From Pyrocephalus nanus (taxonomy: Eukaryota; Chordata; Aves; Passeriformes; Tyrannidae), in assembly GCA_038380795.1 (NCBI GenBank), contig CM076266.1, positions 46,150,425-46,214,424 of the forward strand: a stretch of DNA of 64,000 bases, given 5' to 3'. The position numbers and the translations under genes were made by a program. Of this stretch, positions 1 to 14,089 are shown piece by piece; position 1 is the first letter of the stretch, and the number at the start of each line of letters is the position of its first letter. The notes under the pieces were generated by a model. It was not told the origin of the DNA and did no database searches. It saw only the letters and a program-made list of their open reading frames with translations.

Positions 1-3000
1 TAGTTTATAATAACAACACCTACCTTTTCACAGCTAAAGGGAAAAATTAATATTTTTAAATCTTCAAGCGGTATACCGCTAAAACTTCTTAAAAAAAAAA
101 AAAAAAAAAGGCTTCTGCAGTTGGATGGCCTGTGTGTTTCCCTTTGTTATTCATTAATAACTTTCGTGATCATTGACCTGTGTCAATTAAGCTTCCACCA
201 AGTCCTTAAAACAGAGCTGCTAAACCAGATCAGCTCAACCAAGGGCTTCAGGGCTGTGAGCAGCCTCTCAGGTCAGCTGTTTCCCACCAGCAGCCCAGAG
301 CCAAGTGCTCGATGAGGCTGATCTGAGGGTGGTCACCATCCTGTGTCCTGGCTACATGGCTTTGGACCAGCACACCAGCCAGTCTCAGAGGTGCCATTCC
401 TTGTCAAACAGCATGAAATGAGAGATTCATGGGAGAAGGGATGGGACTGAAGGAGGGTGAGGGAGAGGGGCTAAGGCTAGTGAACAGCAGTAAAGCCATA
501 GGAGAGCAGGTGGGATGGGGTTTGCTCCTAACGGAATGAGTTCTTTTGAAAGGTGCTTTTCCTTTCAGATACCTTATGTATTGTGTGTTATTGCAGCCTC
601 CACTTATCTGACTAATAAAATATATAATTTTCATACATAGTTAGAAGTGGGCAAGCCACACTAGCAGATGATGATACACACAGAAAGCATAATTAGCCTA
701 TTTAAAATTTCAACTTTTTAATCTAGAAATTAATATTAAGTTAGTAATATTTTCAAATAATTTTTATCTACTTAGCTTCTACTAGAAGGACAAAAATAAG
801 GACTGAAACCTATATATTTTCCTATAAATGCAGAAATATACCACTTGGTTGCCAACATAACTTTTTATGGGTTTAGCATAAAAACATATTGCATTCTTGC
901 TTTCCTCACTATTATCTGCAATAATTAAATTCTTTACCTCCCCCCAAAAATGAGAAAAACATGCTGAAACTATTTTTATAAGATAGGCTCTATTTTATTG
1001 TTCTGTTTCTCAAATATGGACACTGCTCTGTAGTTTAACTTTGCATTTTTAAAATAGAAATATAACACTCAACTTTTGGTTAAATCATGCCTTACAGTCA
1101 GTAAGGCACATGACAAAAATAAATATGGAGAGGAAATAAGGGTATCTTCTAGAACTATTTATAGTAATTCAGCCATACTGGACTGATTGTTTTGCCTCCT
1201 ATATTGAAAATGCACAGACAGCTACATCCAAAATACATGTCATCCAGTTTCAGCTTTCATCCAATGCAAAAAATAACAGGTAAACATACACTTAAGTAGA
1301 CTAACATTGCTTTCAGTTTATACACAGAAAGAAAACTTCACTGTGGCCAAACCTTGAAAACAAGAATTTTAATAGATAATCATATATCTCTGTGAAATAT
1401 ATTCACATATAAGAATTCCTACCGATTAGGCTCACTTTCTTAAGAACTAAATTTTCACGTTGGTACAATATTTATTTTAATGAAAACACTTAGACACAAG
1501 TAAATCGTGGTCAACATGAAGTTGTTTTTTTTTAATTAAAAGAAGCTGTAAAGCATAATTATAACCTAAGGTTTCCCCCAAGTGTCTGGAAACTGGCCAA
1601 GAGTTACTGGTTTCTGTGAGTCTTATCAACAACAAAAGCTGGATTTTGAACAGGGAGAGCTAATACTTTGTATCATGTCTTTGGTAAACTATGCTTTTTC
1701 TATCTGTCTACCTCTTCATTTTAAAATTTGTTAGGTTTGGGGTCAAAAGGGCACTCTAATTTACATGGACAAATGAACCTACTAGACAGGCCACCTGAAA
1801 TCAGTTAGTTCAAAGGTAAATCAAAGACATATTTGGTGCCTCTCCCATTTCCTCTCAAGTTCTAAGCCATTAACAGAGGATTTAGTTGCAGTGGTTCCAT
1901 CATGTGCAATGTTTAACATCCTGAAATTCCTCTTTGTCAAGAGGGCATGATCATGGAAGATACTAACACACGTGACCCTATCCTGGTATTTTCTCAGTGA
2001 AGAAGAATAGCAGGATGCAAGAATTAAATGGTGTTATGAGATCAAACCAATTATTCAGTCTTTTTTCAGCCTTTTGTTACTCTGTGTACCTGTCATTGGA
2101 CTGCTTGAGGATCTCCCTTGGAAGATATCACAGGAAAAATTCAGGAACTGTGGAGCTCTCCTTTACTTATTAACTCCATGTTTAGCTTTGAATCTTTTCA
2201 ACTTTAATACTACACCAAATTTATCTCCACTGCACAAACTTATTTGAGGCTATTCTTTCAATCCATTGTTCAGAAAGCGATTCATTGTCAATAGAAAAGC
2301 ATATACATATGGATTGCTAGAAATAATTTGTTGAAAAGCAGCTGGTGCACATGCAGTGAAGTTTCGTGAGTGTTCCATAAGCATCAATTCCACAGTCTAG
2401 TATTTCTGCTACTTTGTGTAAGCCAGGGAAAAAAAGGCAAGAGTTAACCCTCCCATACTAAAAGAGGGACAGAACTTAAAGGGAAAGAAAAGGTAACCAG
2501 ACATTTGGTTTACAATAAACTAAAACCCTATAACTAAGCCCCCTCACCATCTGCAATGCTGTTTCTTCAAACTGCATTTATCTGATCTATTTACCAAGTT
2601 TATATCAAGATCTAAAACCACCAAACGCTTCCACCACAACCATAGCATGAATTATGCTCACTGGCAAGAACCTGAGTTTTATCAACAAAAATAATTATAT
2701 AAAAATCCACCTTAGGAAAGTAGGAAGGCCACAGACATGACCCCAAACAAACTCATCCCAAAGGTTTCAAGGGAATCTACAAACTGTTCCTGAACTGCTT
2801 CACCACAGCTTTAGAAAGACTTCACCACGGTTAGCTTTAGGGTGTATAGTAATGTGTACAAATAAGATCTTTTCATTTAAGAAGAAATATAACTTTGCAC
2901 TAGAATATGAGGAGTGTAAGAATATAGAAAGCTCTTCCTTTTGATATCTTTTTGCCCATCAAATCTATAAGCCAAGAGTCTTCTATCTGTCTCTTGATAA

Positions 3001-4603
3001 TAAATACATCAGAAGCAGGAAATATCTAAAAGCAGATAGGATTTTAACAACTGGCAAAAGTGAACGGACTTCAGGATATTTCTGCCTCTGCTTGACTAGC
3101 ATTTCAGCATGTTTCCAAAGCAGTGAGGGTCACATTACTTATCCTGATTAGCTGCACACTGTACTTCACAACTAGGCTTCATACACATTCAATTTATAAT
3201 TCAGAATATGAGTTTGCTGTTATTTTAGAGGGAAGAAAGAAGGACAAGGACCATGCAACATTATGTTCTGACCTTCAGATAATTTCTGGGGGAAGTTTAT
3301 ATAGCATTTATCTATTTAGTTATCTTAAAAAATACACTTAAAATCCTGACCTCTCAAAAACCGCCTGCTTTTCTCAACACTGGTTCTGTTCTTCTGGGTG
3401 GTTTCACGGTAATAAAAAGCATACCAGACATAAAGTAAAGCTAAATGGAAAAGTCAAACAATACCCCCACAGTATACCCACCAACATCTTCTGCTTGCAG
3501 CATGTCAGCATAGCACATGGTTCAATCCCATCAAAAGAGCAGAATAGACTGGACTCCTGAATCACTACATCAATCAACTGCTCCTTAACACTGCAGGTAT
3601 CACATCAGAGCACCTATGCTACTTTAGGTCACACAGACAGACAACAAAATTAAGTGCTGGTTACTCTCCAGCTGGCAAAATTAACAGAGGGTCTACATGA
3701 GGAAAGTCATCAGTAGTAGAAGGAAAATAGAGGGTTTAAAACAAGAGCCTCTCAGAGTGCGTTCATTTGCACCCCATGTTAAGCCTGATCTCCAGAGTCA
3801 AGATCAAAAGTGCCTAGACATGTTCTCACCAGAAATGTCTTAACTTCATAATTCATTCCCTGCACAAGAAGTTCATTGACTTTAGCTACAGAATGTAAGC
3901 AAACAGATGGCTTATGCTGCCAGGAATGTGCTGAAGACTTAAAGAAATATAAACCCAGAGGATTCAGAAGTTTCACTGATCCAAGGGAGAGGGCAGAAAA
4001 AAAGTGAGAAAGGAAGTAGTAGACAAGACCACTTACACATTTCACACCTTCTGAAATAAGGACACAAAAAATAACATAGACATCCTTAGCTTTACATCTG
4101 TTTCATCAGAGTCAGAAAGGAAAGCATTTCTTGCTCAAGATTATCTGTTACGAAGGTCAGTGTGTAAGATGTGCAGCTGAAAGATCCCTGCTGACATTAA
4201 GCAGGTATGAGCCTGTATTGCTTAACCTGCAAAAGATATAGCAAGAAATTGGGTGGGAGGGGAGGCTTTAAAAAAGAAAAAAAAATTAGCTTTGCCTTTT
4301 TGTTTTAAAGCAGAAGACTGCAAAAAAACCCTAACACTGCAAGACAAATTAGCTCAGGAGTATAACGATGAAGAGCAGTCAAACACTATTGCACTGTGGC
4401 CCTGAAAACACTTAAACCAGCTTCCTCAGCACTACTGAGGGCTTCAGGTTTTAAAAAAAGCAATATGCAGGCAAATAAAATTTATAAAACATTTTCTAAT
4501 CTGAATTTCTCAATAATTCCTTATAGTCAAACATGAAATCCCGATGTGCTGGACAGTTTTTAAAGTTTTCCTTTTTTACTATACAGTTTTATTTTACCTA
4601 GTT

Positions 4604-5549
4604 CATCAAGGGAAGCCAGTTGATGAGATCTTTTTGGACTTCAGTAAAGCTTTTGATCCAGTCTCTCACAATATCCACCTGGACAAAATGTTCAGCACAC
4701 AGACGGATAAACACACCACGTAGTGGGTGAGCAATTGGCTCATGGGTCGAGCACAGAGGTTAATAGTGACTGGGGTGACACCAGACTGGTGAACTGTCAC
4801 TAGTGGGGTTCCATAGGGCTCCATCTTGGGCCCTGTGCTCTTCAACATCTTCATAAATTACTTGGAAGCAGGACTGGAAGGGATACTAAGCAAGTTTGCA
4901 GATGATAAAAAACTGGGAGGAGCTGTTGGCTCCCTCAAAGGCAGGAGAGCCCTGCAGAGAGACCTTGACAAATTAGAGGACTGGGCAATCACCAACCATA
5001 TGAAATTCAACTGCACTGGTGCAGCTTCACCTTGAATATTGTGTGCAGCTTTGGTCACCACAATATAAGAAAGATATTAAGCTATTAGAGAGAGTCCAAA
5101 GGAGGTCAATGAAGATGGTGAAGGGCCTTGAGGGGAAGATGTAAGAGAAGCGGTTGAGGTCACTTGGTGTGTTCAGCCAGGAAAAGAGGAGCCTGAGGGG
5201 AGACCTCATTGCAGTTACAGCTTCCTCACGAGGGGAAGAGGAGGGACAGACACTGATCTCTTCACTGTGGTAACCAGTGACAGGACCTGAGGGAATGGCC
5301 TTAAATTGTGCCAGGGGAGGTTTAGGTTGGATATTAAAAAAAGCTTCTTTGCCCAGAGGGTGGTTGGGCACTGGAACAGGCTCCCCAGGGAAGTGGTCAC
5401 AGCACCAAGCCTGACAGAGTTCAAGGAGCATTTGGATGATAATCTCAGGCACATTGTACGGCTCTTGGGAATGGTTCTGTGCAGGACTAAGAGTTGGGCT
5501 TGATGAACTTTGTTGGTATCCTTCCAACTCAACATATTCTGTGATTATG
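4604..5549 (+). mobile_element. CR1 LINE fragment with reverse-transcriptase remnant, internally deleted
   Basis: Plus-strand CR1 copy. The left end encodes the reverse-transcriptase stretch LDFSKAFD (about 4630-4660), and 4826-5020 encodes [10 protein letters not shown] followed by [11 protein letters not shown], the CR1 RT active-site region (FADD box). Translation breaks near 5010, where the sequence jumps to the downstream CAASP-like part, so an internal piece is missing. The right half carries the usual CR1 3' region ([13 protein letters not shown] frame at 5306-5503) and ends in a CR1 tail (TTCCAACTC ... TTCTGTGATTATGG). 5' truncated and dead. Confidence 0.9.
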
Positions 5550-8500
5550 GGATCCTAATATTTTACATAGAAGAAGATCACATTTGTTTTACCAACCAGC
5601 ACTGTCAGCCTCCTGGGGGACTGGGGATCCATGCCCACTGGATCACTAAGCCAGCAGAAGGAGCACTCACAAACAAAATGCACCCTCTTCCACCAAACAG
5701 CTGTGCCTGCAACACAACACCCAGCAGCAAAGTAGGGCTTTTTTAACTCAAATTTTGATGGACAGTGAATGCATTCACAGCTGTGATAAGTTGAATATCA
5801 CTAAAAAGTATGATCCTCAGTTATTTTGCTTGAGTTTCCTCCCTTCTTTCTTTTAATGGTTTCTTAATACTCCAAAGAAGTTAATTTAGTCTAATAGCAA
5901 AGACTTGCAAGTATAGAATTTGACTGCTGCTTATGCTACTTAAAATGAAAAGCATATTATAACAAAGCACAACTCATCTTCACACAGCATACATAGTTTG
6001 CTATCAACAAGATTAGAATGGGTAGGAGGTCTGGAAAGGCATACTTGAAACAATAATCTAAGAAAGCAGCTGTCTTAAAAGCCACAGAATGCATTAGGGA
6101 TCTAAATTCATCAGCTGTCACTTCTGCAGCAGTGTTCTGGATCTGATCGGGAAGCGGCTTAATTCCCATTTCCCCTCACATCTCCCACTGCACGTTCCAG
6201 GCACAATGGCCACATTCCCCTTATTTTAATTTCTAGGGAAAAGGAGAGCAGATCTTGCTTTTGACCTCGCCCTTTAACTGGCCCACTCAAGAAACCACGG
6301 ATCTGAGATCTGGTCCCTGTAGTCTGATAGCATTCAGGCTCCTGGCTCCCACAGGGAGCTCTCCCAGTCACGTTATTTGCTTGGGGCACCTTTCTCCCCC
6401 TCCTTTTGAAGCTGGACCTGGTTCACCCGAAAAGGGTGCCTGGGACTGAGGTAAAACAAATCAGAACGAGTCTGAGCCTGATGCCTGAAAGTTGGCAACA
6501 CACCCTGTCTCTTCACACCGCTTTGTTTTTTAAACCTTTAGTCATTTCATTCTAGGGAAAAAAAAGCAGAAACCCACAACACACACAGGCTAGAGAGTAG
6601 AGATCAGTATTCCCATTTTCTTACTTTCAGGCCACTGAAGTTCAATGATTAATGCAGTGTCTGAGAAGCTCCTACATCTTGCATTATTAAAGTAGCACCA
6701 CTGTGCAGCCAATGTAAACACTGGACTTTTAGATTTCCATGCTGGAAGATGTGCATCTGACAGCACTAAGCTTATGCAGAACTAAATTTGAGGTCTCCTG
6801 CTTCTCGGATGAATGCTTGAATAAGCACAAGTACACACCAAACATATTTTAAGAAGAACATGTTGTAACTTCAGCTTTTGGTCTTGAATCAAGTGGACAG
6901 AGTGTTTTAAGTATGGTGCTTTGATTCAGACACTTCAGCTCCAGAGCATACCAAGAATTCAAGCTTATTGCTGGTCTCTGCTTTTGCAGTGGGTCATTTT
7001 AGGCAAGTATGATTTTGTAACCTGAATTTCAGAGACGCTTAATTCTACTTCTTGGTTCACTCTTTGCTATTTTTAAAAAACACAGTGCATGAGTTGGAAA
7101 ATACTACTTGTTCTTTCCTGAGTCTCATTTCTGGTTCCCTCTGCAACAAAGTAGAAGTAAATTTTCAGAAGAGCTGGTATATCCAACTGAAGTTTATGTT
7201 CAGCTGGATGAATCTAATGAAAGCTCCTTGTGCATCTCTTTATAACAATGTTGACATAACTTGCGGGGTAATAAAAGAAAACAGTTTCAGAAAAAAAAAA
7301 GTCCTCCCCACAGTTTTGCCTCTTAATGAAGGGTGCATTTGTATGTGTATTTAATATCCATGTTTTTAAGATAATATCGGCTGCTTTCTGCTACAATAGC
7401 TTTTCTAATGCTTTTGTAAATCAAACCTTCTGTAGTCATAGCCCTGCCCTTCTGTAAAACCTAAGGATGAAATAATTAATAAGAAATTATGTAGGCAAGT
7501 TCCCATTGAAAAATAAAATGGCAAAGAAATAGCCATAAAGTTCCATTCCCTCCCTCTTAAAAAATCTGAAGTTTTATACAAGCTGAAAGAAGGGCAAAAT
7601 TAATCTTGTGGGTTTTAAATTGTTATTCTCCCTTATTCACTCTAGAATAGGAAAACTGTGAGCTTCAACTCCTGAACAACTGCAGTACACTGCTGGTCCA
7701 GACAGCTCTCAGGGGAAAGAGATTTAGAATTCTATGGTCTAACAGCAAAAATATTTTTGTTTTGTTTTGTTCCAGGAAAGGTCTGGGACTTTGGACCATT
7801 TTAAAGAAGCTTGCTCAATTTAACTGGAAAAAATAGTATACTGCACATGTTTAATAGCAATTACATACTCCAAGACTTCATCTTTAATCTGGGAGTAATT
7901 GAAAGAGAAAAACAAACAAACAAACAAAAACCCACAAAAAACCCAACCATCCAAACCACCAAAACAAATGAGTCCCACCACTGTCAACTTAATACTTCCA
8001 ATTATGAGAGCTCTCTCTACAGTTTGTACTTGTATTCTTACAGACAAAATACCAAACCCATATTTACCTACTTCATATTCTCTTAACTTCACCAAGACAC
8101 CCTGACAAAAACAAGAAGAAAATGAAGAGACTATATACACCTGCTGAATGAATTTGAAGTCTCATATTTATCTTCACCACTGGGAAGAAGAAAGACAGAG
8201 AAACACACACACTATACCAATATTCCTGAGTGAAACCAACTTAAGCTTTTGAATGACTTTCCATCCATTGTAATTTTTGCCCTATACACAGTTTTTGTAG
8301 CAAACAACCATGTGTAAACTGAGGAAAAAAATTAAATAGAATTAAGGATGGGATTACAGCCTGTGATGTATATGGGTAACTGTACTAACAGCAAAGTGTG
8401 TGTGTGCTAGCAGATAAACAAACTGTATGAATGAAACAGCCCACTACTTCTAGGAGGTCTTTGCATTCTTTTTTATTTTTTACTATCACTTACATACAAG

Positions 8501-11420
8501 GACATCCCCATGAAAACGGAAATAGTACTAGAATCATTTACTAAAAGATACAAAAAGCACAAAGTGAAGTGATCATGGTCACAAACCATGATTACTGTAC
8601 AATATCGCTAGAAAGTCATGGTCAATGCTGTGAGCAAATGCTTCTTTTGGACTGAAGGAAGAGAGTTAATTTCAGAACTGAGTCCACACCACCCTCATTT
8701 GTAGGGGAAAAGCACGATGTAAGAGCTGAAGATCATTCAGCTGTGTGAGCAGGGATCAGAAAGCACATTACATTTTTGGCAAGCTCCAAAGATGTGTTAT
8801 GGCAGAAACAGATGACATAACACTGAAGGGCAAAACAAGTGACTGGATAAATCCCCTATATCCCTTAGTTTCTTTGTCCTTACTGAAAGGTGCTTAACTA
8901 ATATATCAAGAAGGAGCAGCTAAAGAAAAACACATCTTTATGCACAAGGTGACAAGCCATCCTTCGTTTTATAAGGAAAAGCCTTACACTTATGTTACTA
9001 TTTCACATAGAGGCCTATGACGTGACTGAACTGAAGCACTTGCGAAACATAAAACATAATCTCCTTAAGTTTCTTTATAATATCTAATTAAAAATAAGCA
9101 AGACAATGTATCTTTGCTAATTTTTCTTCTTCCACTGAAAAAATGTACAAAAAATCTATTCACTGGAGATGGGGAGGGGTGTGTGCAAAATCAGTTCAAC
9201 ATAACATTTCCTTCAGAGAAACTTAACATTAACTAACATCTGTAGAAGTCTGAATGACTCCAACCAGATAGGCAGTGATTGCATGAGCTAATGACTAGGG
9301 CTCTCTTTTCAAGGAATGATCGTCTAAGTGTGCTGTAAACTGCTGAAAGAGGGACTTCAACCTGAATCTATCACTTGCCAGAATAGCAACTTGCACTCCT
9401 GCAACACATTTTTCACCTCTTCTTTTTCAGTTAGCTCTAGCTCTAAGTCCACCCTACATAGATAAATCAGACTTGGGCTAAAAATATGTTGTCGCATTTC
9501 AAACCACTTTCTTTGCATCATAAAGAAAAAGGAACTTTAAATTCTAAATGAGACTTAATAACCAGCATATTCTGGGAAACAAAGTTTACAACCAGCACTT
9601 GAAAATCCATACTTTTATACCCCATTTTGGTATTTTTCTTCACTTTTACAATAAGCAATAGGTATATTCCTTTCTTGTATTTCAACTTCAAATTGCTTAA
9701 AGAATGCTATACAGACCAATAGACTATGGCACAGCTATTAGAGAGTGAACTTCTATGTATGGGAGCAAAACTGTCAGAACCCAGGTGCCAAAAATGATCA
9801 CCCTGCCATAAGAAAGCTTAAAGAATACTATATCAACTATGTAAATATATCATTGCAGAATAGCCACATCCAAGAAATATGTTCATTTTTTCTGAGAATA
9901 AATTTCTAGAAAAAAATGGATTTTCTTACTGAAGCACATTCTACTTTCATCAGTATTTGCAAGACTTAAAATCAGTAGGACCAAACCTCTCAGGACCACT
10001 TTGGAGATCTGGATATGTAGAAAGTGACCATTATACATCAAGTCAGAAAGCAGTTAATATGAAAAACAGGAGTGCAACTCCAACCAATATTTTCTTAGAG
10101 GGCTGGCAGCAAACTGCCAGATGCATGTGTGACCTCAAAACAACCTTTTGCCAGATGCCTCTTTAACCTCTTACAATTACATCAACTTCTAAGAAGACTA
10201 GTACATTTTACCATTTTCTTCCTTTGGTTATGAAAATTAGGAAGATGTTCTTAATAGAGAGATTTAAAGTGTTTGGTTCTGTGCATTTTTGTCTCTTAAA
10301 GCCCCAATAATAAAGCCCTCTCTAATACAGCAGCACATAATTCTTTTTTTTTTTTTTCTCAGGATTAAAACTTAAACAAGAAGTCATCTTCGTTCTTTTC
10401 TCCTCCCATGAGTCCATGCTCAAAACCAGGTAACTTTTTTAAAAAAATTTGAGCTAAGGGCCAAGACAATATTCAGCCAAAGCAAACAGTAAATCACTTT
10501 TAATACTATATATCATTTTTAAGCAAATAACCTTTTCTGTCATAAAAAGTATGGTATGCATCTTATGTTGCAATCAACACAAGCCAACACAACCATTTTT
10601 ATTATTCAGATTAAAAAATGACCTGTATGCTAACATTTTGAGAAGGGCATTTCTGCAAATTTAAAAATAATCAAATTCATAGCATGGAAGCATCATGAAT
10701 GTGTTCCAGTGGCTCAAGCCCCAGAAAGAAAGAAAGGGAGGGAAAAAAAAAAAAAAGAGAAATAAGTAGGTCATGTATACTAAAGTGCTAAATATACTAA
10801 CATCTGATGTGTGGATGAGAGAACTGTTTTTAAAATCTAGAGTACAAGTAAATGAAGAAATGCACAGTCATTTGTCAACAAAAACATACTTTGATGAGGC
10901 ATTAAAAAAAAGATTCCCTGTGCTGTACAGAATCCAAGAAAAAAAAAAGTATTTCCTTTAAGAAATATACCTCTTTATACAGCAAAACAATGAATTTCAG
11001 TTGTTCTGTAACCCAGATCCTTTAATCTGCATAAGAGATGCTGAGTTCACTCAACCAAATCACTACTGGCTTTCAGAATACAATCAACACATGCTTTTCA
11101 ACAGTATTAATATAGCATGAAGCTTGTGCTCCTAATTATTCATGTTTCTGCATTCTGTTTTTTCCCCCTGCTGTAAAATATGCAAATTTACTTCTTTGTG
11201 TTATTTAGGTCCCACATGGGCCTCAACAGATCTGTTTGGAAGAAATTACAAGCCAACATCTAGATACATGCTGTCAACATTTCAAGCTTCATTGTTTTTA
11301 TTAGGTTGGAATGTCATTATAGATTTGATATTAGGCTTTAAAAAGCTTTTTATAAATCCGTTGAAAACCTACAGTCTAATCAAATGGTGTACTGATAATT
11401 ACTACTACTGCACTTTTGTG

Positions 11421-11620
11421 TGTGAAGGGGGGAGAGCAAAGCCCTTCAAGCCCCGAATCCGAGGGAAATCCCCATCTAGCGGCACCGCTGAAAACCGCAG
11501 GTTGTTTTTGTGCGAAATTAGTCCCCAAGAGGATTAGTTTGACTTCATCACTGAATGAAGGGGAGACATTACCTCCTTATGCAACTAAGGATCAGTAACA
11601 GGAGGGGACTGTTTCTTCTG
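11421..11620. other. GC-rich island inside AT-rich intron, unknown
   Basis: About 200 bases with several CpG dinucleotides and much higher GC than the flanks, containing a purine-rich start, a CCCCGAATCCGAGGG stretch and GCGGCACCGCTGAAAACCGC. The open frames across it look like chance. I do not recognise a repeat or gene. It could be a conserved non-coding element or part of an old repeat. Confidence 0.3.
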
Positions 11621-13247
11621 AATTCCTCCTCCTCCCTTTTCAATCAACTCTGGCTGTAAAATTCAATGCCCAAATGAGCTACTAACGATTTTTAAGTATA
11701 AAACCCATAAAGCGGCACTTCAGGAAACAGGTCACTTTAACTAGAATAACTTCTTAGTGTGCATCGAAAGTGTTCACTTACCATGGCACAGGCTGATACA
11801 TATAAAGTATTCTTTACACAAAAATACTAAAAGATATCCCCAAATCTCAGATTAATATAAAGTTAGTATTAAATATTTTAACCTCAAACAACATAATGAA
11901 ATAGGAGCTTGATTATTTGAAAACTGCAAGGTTGGAAATAACTCCACAAGCTCTTACTGTTATATAAAAAGCCCATAATGTAAGTCCATTGATGCAGAAA
12001 GTGAGAGGACATTGAGACACTGCTTTTTTTCCAACTGGCACAAAGCCTTGTGCATTTCTTTAATGTAATAGTATATTTTAAAACACTGCAGCAGTCCAAC
12101 CTTCCATAATAGCACCACTAAACACTCCTTAAATATTAATGAAAAAACAATGTAGAGATTCACAGGGATCTATTACACATTACTACTGACTCCTAAAAAA
12201 CAAACAGCAGCAGTAATGCTATGATTTTACAAATCTCTTAATGCATTTAATCTTTGAGGTGTGTATGCAGAGTGGAGAAACCAGAAAACTATTTGATTTG
12301 CTGTAATAAACTAGTACAGGGGTAATCCTTTGATTTGGGAGTCTCAGTATATTAAATTTCCCTTTCATAACAGACTCTGGAAAATTTATAAAATTGCACA
12401 TTTCTCTCAGAAGCAAACCTTAAGAAGTTTAAAAAATATATGTAGAGATCTATAGTACTAAGATCAATATGGAAACAGTAAGGATCTTATTGCCTTTTTA
12501 CATGTTAGGTGACAGTAGGGGTGTCCCTTAATTCAAATATGCAATTTATCCAGTTCTTCTTTCCACAATATAAAGCACCCCAAAAACTATGGGCATACAG
12601 AATAAATTCATGGCAAAACAGAAACTGCAGGTTGGAGAGAAATGTATGTAAAATGCATGTAAAACATGTAAAATTGGTCTTTGGAAAAAGAGTCCAGATT
12701 TCCAGAACTAAAGGCTGACTTGGGTTGACCATTTTACTTTTTTGTATCTTCAGTACAAAAGACTTCCCATTTGTTAAGGATGTTCTTCTGCAATATAACT
12801 GCAGTTAACAAAGGGAAACATTCATCTGGATGTAAGACATACTTTTCACAGCCTCATAGATGAGTGAGGATGCTCCTGCCTATAGACGAGGATGATCCCA
12901 TAAGAAGGAATTATTATACTGAATTAACTAAATAATATAGATACTGAATACATCAGAGGAAGGTTTGAGTACCTCATTTAAAATAAAGCCAAAGTTCAAA
13001 TGCCTTATATCCAAAAAAAATGAAACAGAAAGCTGTCCTAAGCTCAAGGAAGAAAGAGAAGTTAAATATGTCTCAAAATCAAATTTGTCAGCATCTGCAA
13101 CTGAGCTTTTCTCCAAAACATTTACTCCATTCCAATATATAACATAAAAAGATCCCTGAGAGAAAACGAAACAAAACAAAACCCATTAACTCTTAAATCC
13201 ATGAAAGTGACTGGCCTTTAAAACACAAGCTACAAGAAAACAAAGCC

Positions 13248-13790
13248 TTGAACTCAGGCATGGTCAAAGGATCAGATCAAGAGCTCCTCAGAGAACTGTG
13301 TTCAGAGACTTGTGAGAGACAACCCAACCATCCTGGTTGTTGGGCCCCGAGTGCACTGGGGGTCTCAGCAGCCCCTTCCTCAGCCCAGGCCTTTGGCTGT
13401 CTGTGCCCACAGCCAGCACAGAACACAGCACAGCCTGAGCACCTTCAGCAGAGCCAGGCAAGGAGCTGTGGGAGAGGCCTCCATTCTTGGTCCTTGGCAA
13501 AGGCACCCTGCAGAGATGCCTGTGGACTTTGATGACCACAACCCTCTGACCAGACTTCCCAGCCTGGCCTCAGATCTGCATAATTCCTGCGGACTTGTCT
13601 GGCTATCACCGGACTCCAGGCTGACCCTGGTCACTGTCACCAGGTGTGCTCTGTTGTCCTTGCTCAGGTAATGTGGGACTGCAGTGTCCTCAGTGCTCGA
13701 CAGCTTCTGCCCTCTTGGCACCCTCGCTTGGCTGCAAGCTCACCTGCCTGCTGGAGCCATCAGCACTTACTGCTTCCCTCACTCTGGCTT
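13248..13790. repeat. GC-rich block, probable unclassified interspersed repeat
   Basis: An abrupt GC-rich block within AT-rich intron. Frames are open on both strands (for example 13312-13671 plus and 13380-13721 minus), which is common in GC-rich non-coding sequence. It is rich in CAGCC/CCTGG-type words and resembles internal or LTR sequence of avian endogenous retroviruses, but I cannot name a family and see no gag or pol motif. A CR1 tail follows 140 bases later. Confidence 0.4.
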
Positions 13791-13931
13791 ACTTCAAATT
13801 TTTCTGGAAAAGTAAACAAGACCCTGCACACCAGGATCTTAAACTAAACCTGAAAACAAAATTAACTTCTATCAGTATTTTCTAAGGAAGACATACATAA
13901 CAGTTCTAAGTGATTTCAGTTATTTATCAAA

Positions 13932-14089
13932 CTTTTTTATGATGAGGGTGATGAGACACTGGAACAGGCTGCCCAGAAAAGTCATGTTCAAAGTCAGGCT
14001 GCACAGGGCCTTGAAGAACATGGAGGCAGGCTGGACTAGATGATCTTTAAAGGTCCTTTCCAACCCAAAACATTCTATGATTCTATGAT
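13932..14089 (+). mobile_element. CR1 LINE 3' end, short copy
   Basis: Plus-strand CR1 terminus: GAGACACTGGAACAGGCTGCC (CR1 ORF2 end), then GGCTGGACTAGATGATCTT, then TTTCCAACCCAAAACATTC and the octamer tail ATTCTATGATTCTATGAT. Strongly 5' truncated, with part of the usual 3' region deleted. Confidence 0.9.

Noticed and set aside
5027..5527. 166-codon minus-strand frame
   Set aside because: It is antisense to the CR1 fragment at 4604-5549; CR1 3' regions often leave open frames on both strands.
11142..11537. 131-codon plus-strand frame
   Set aside because: No recognisable domain, no splice support and irregular composition; best explained by chance.
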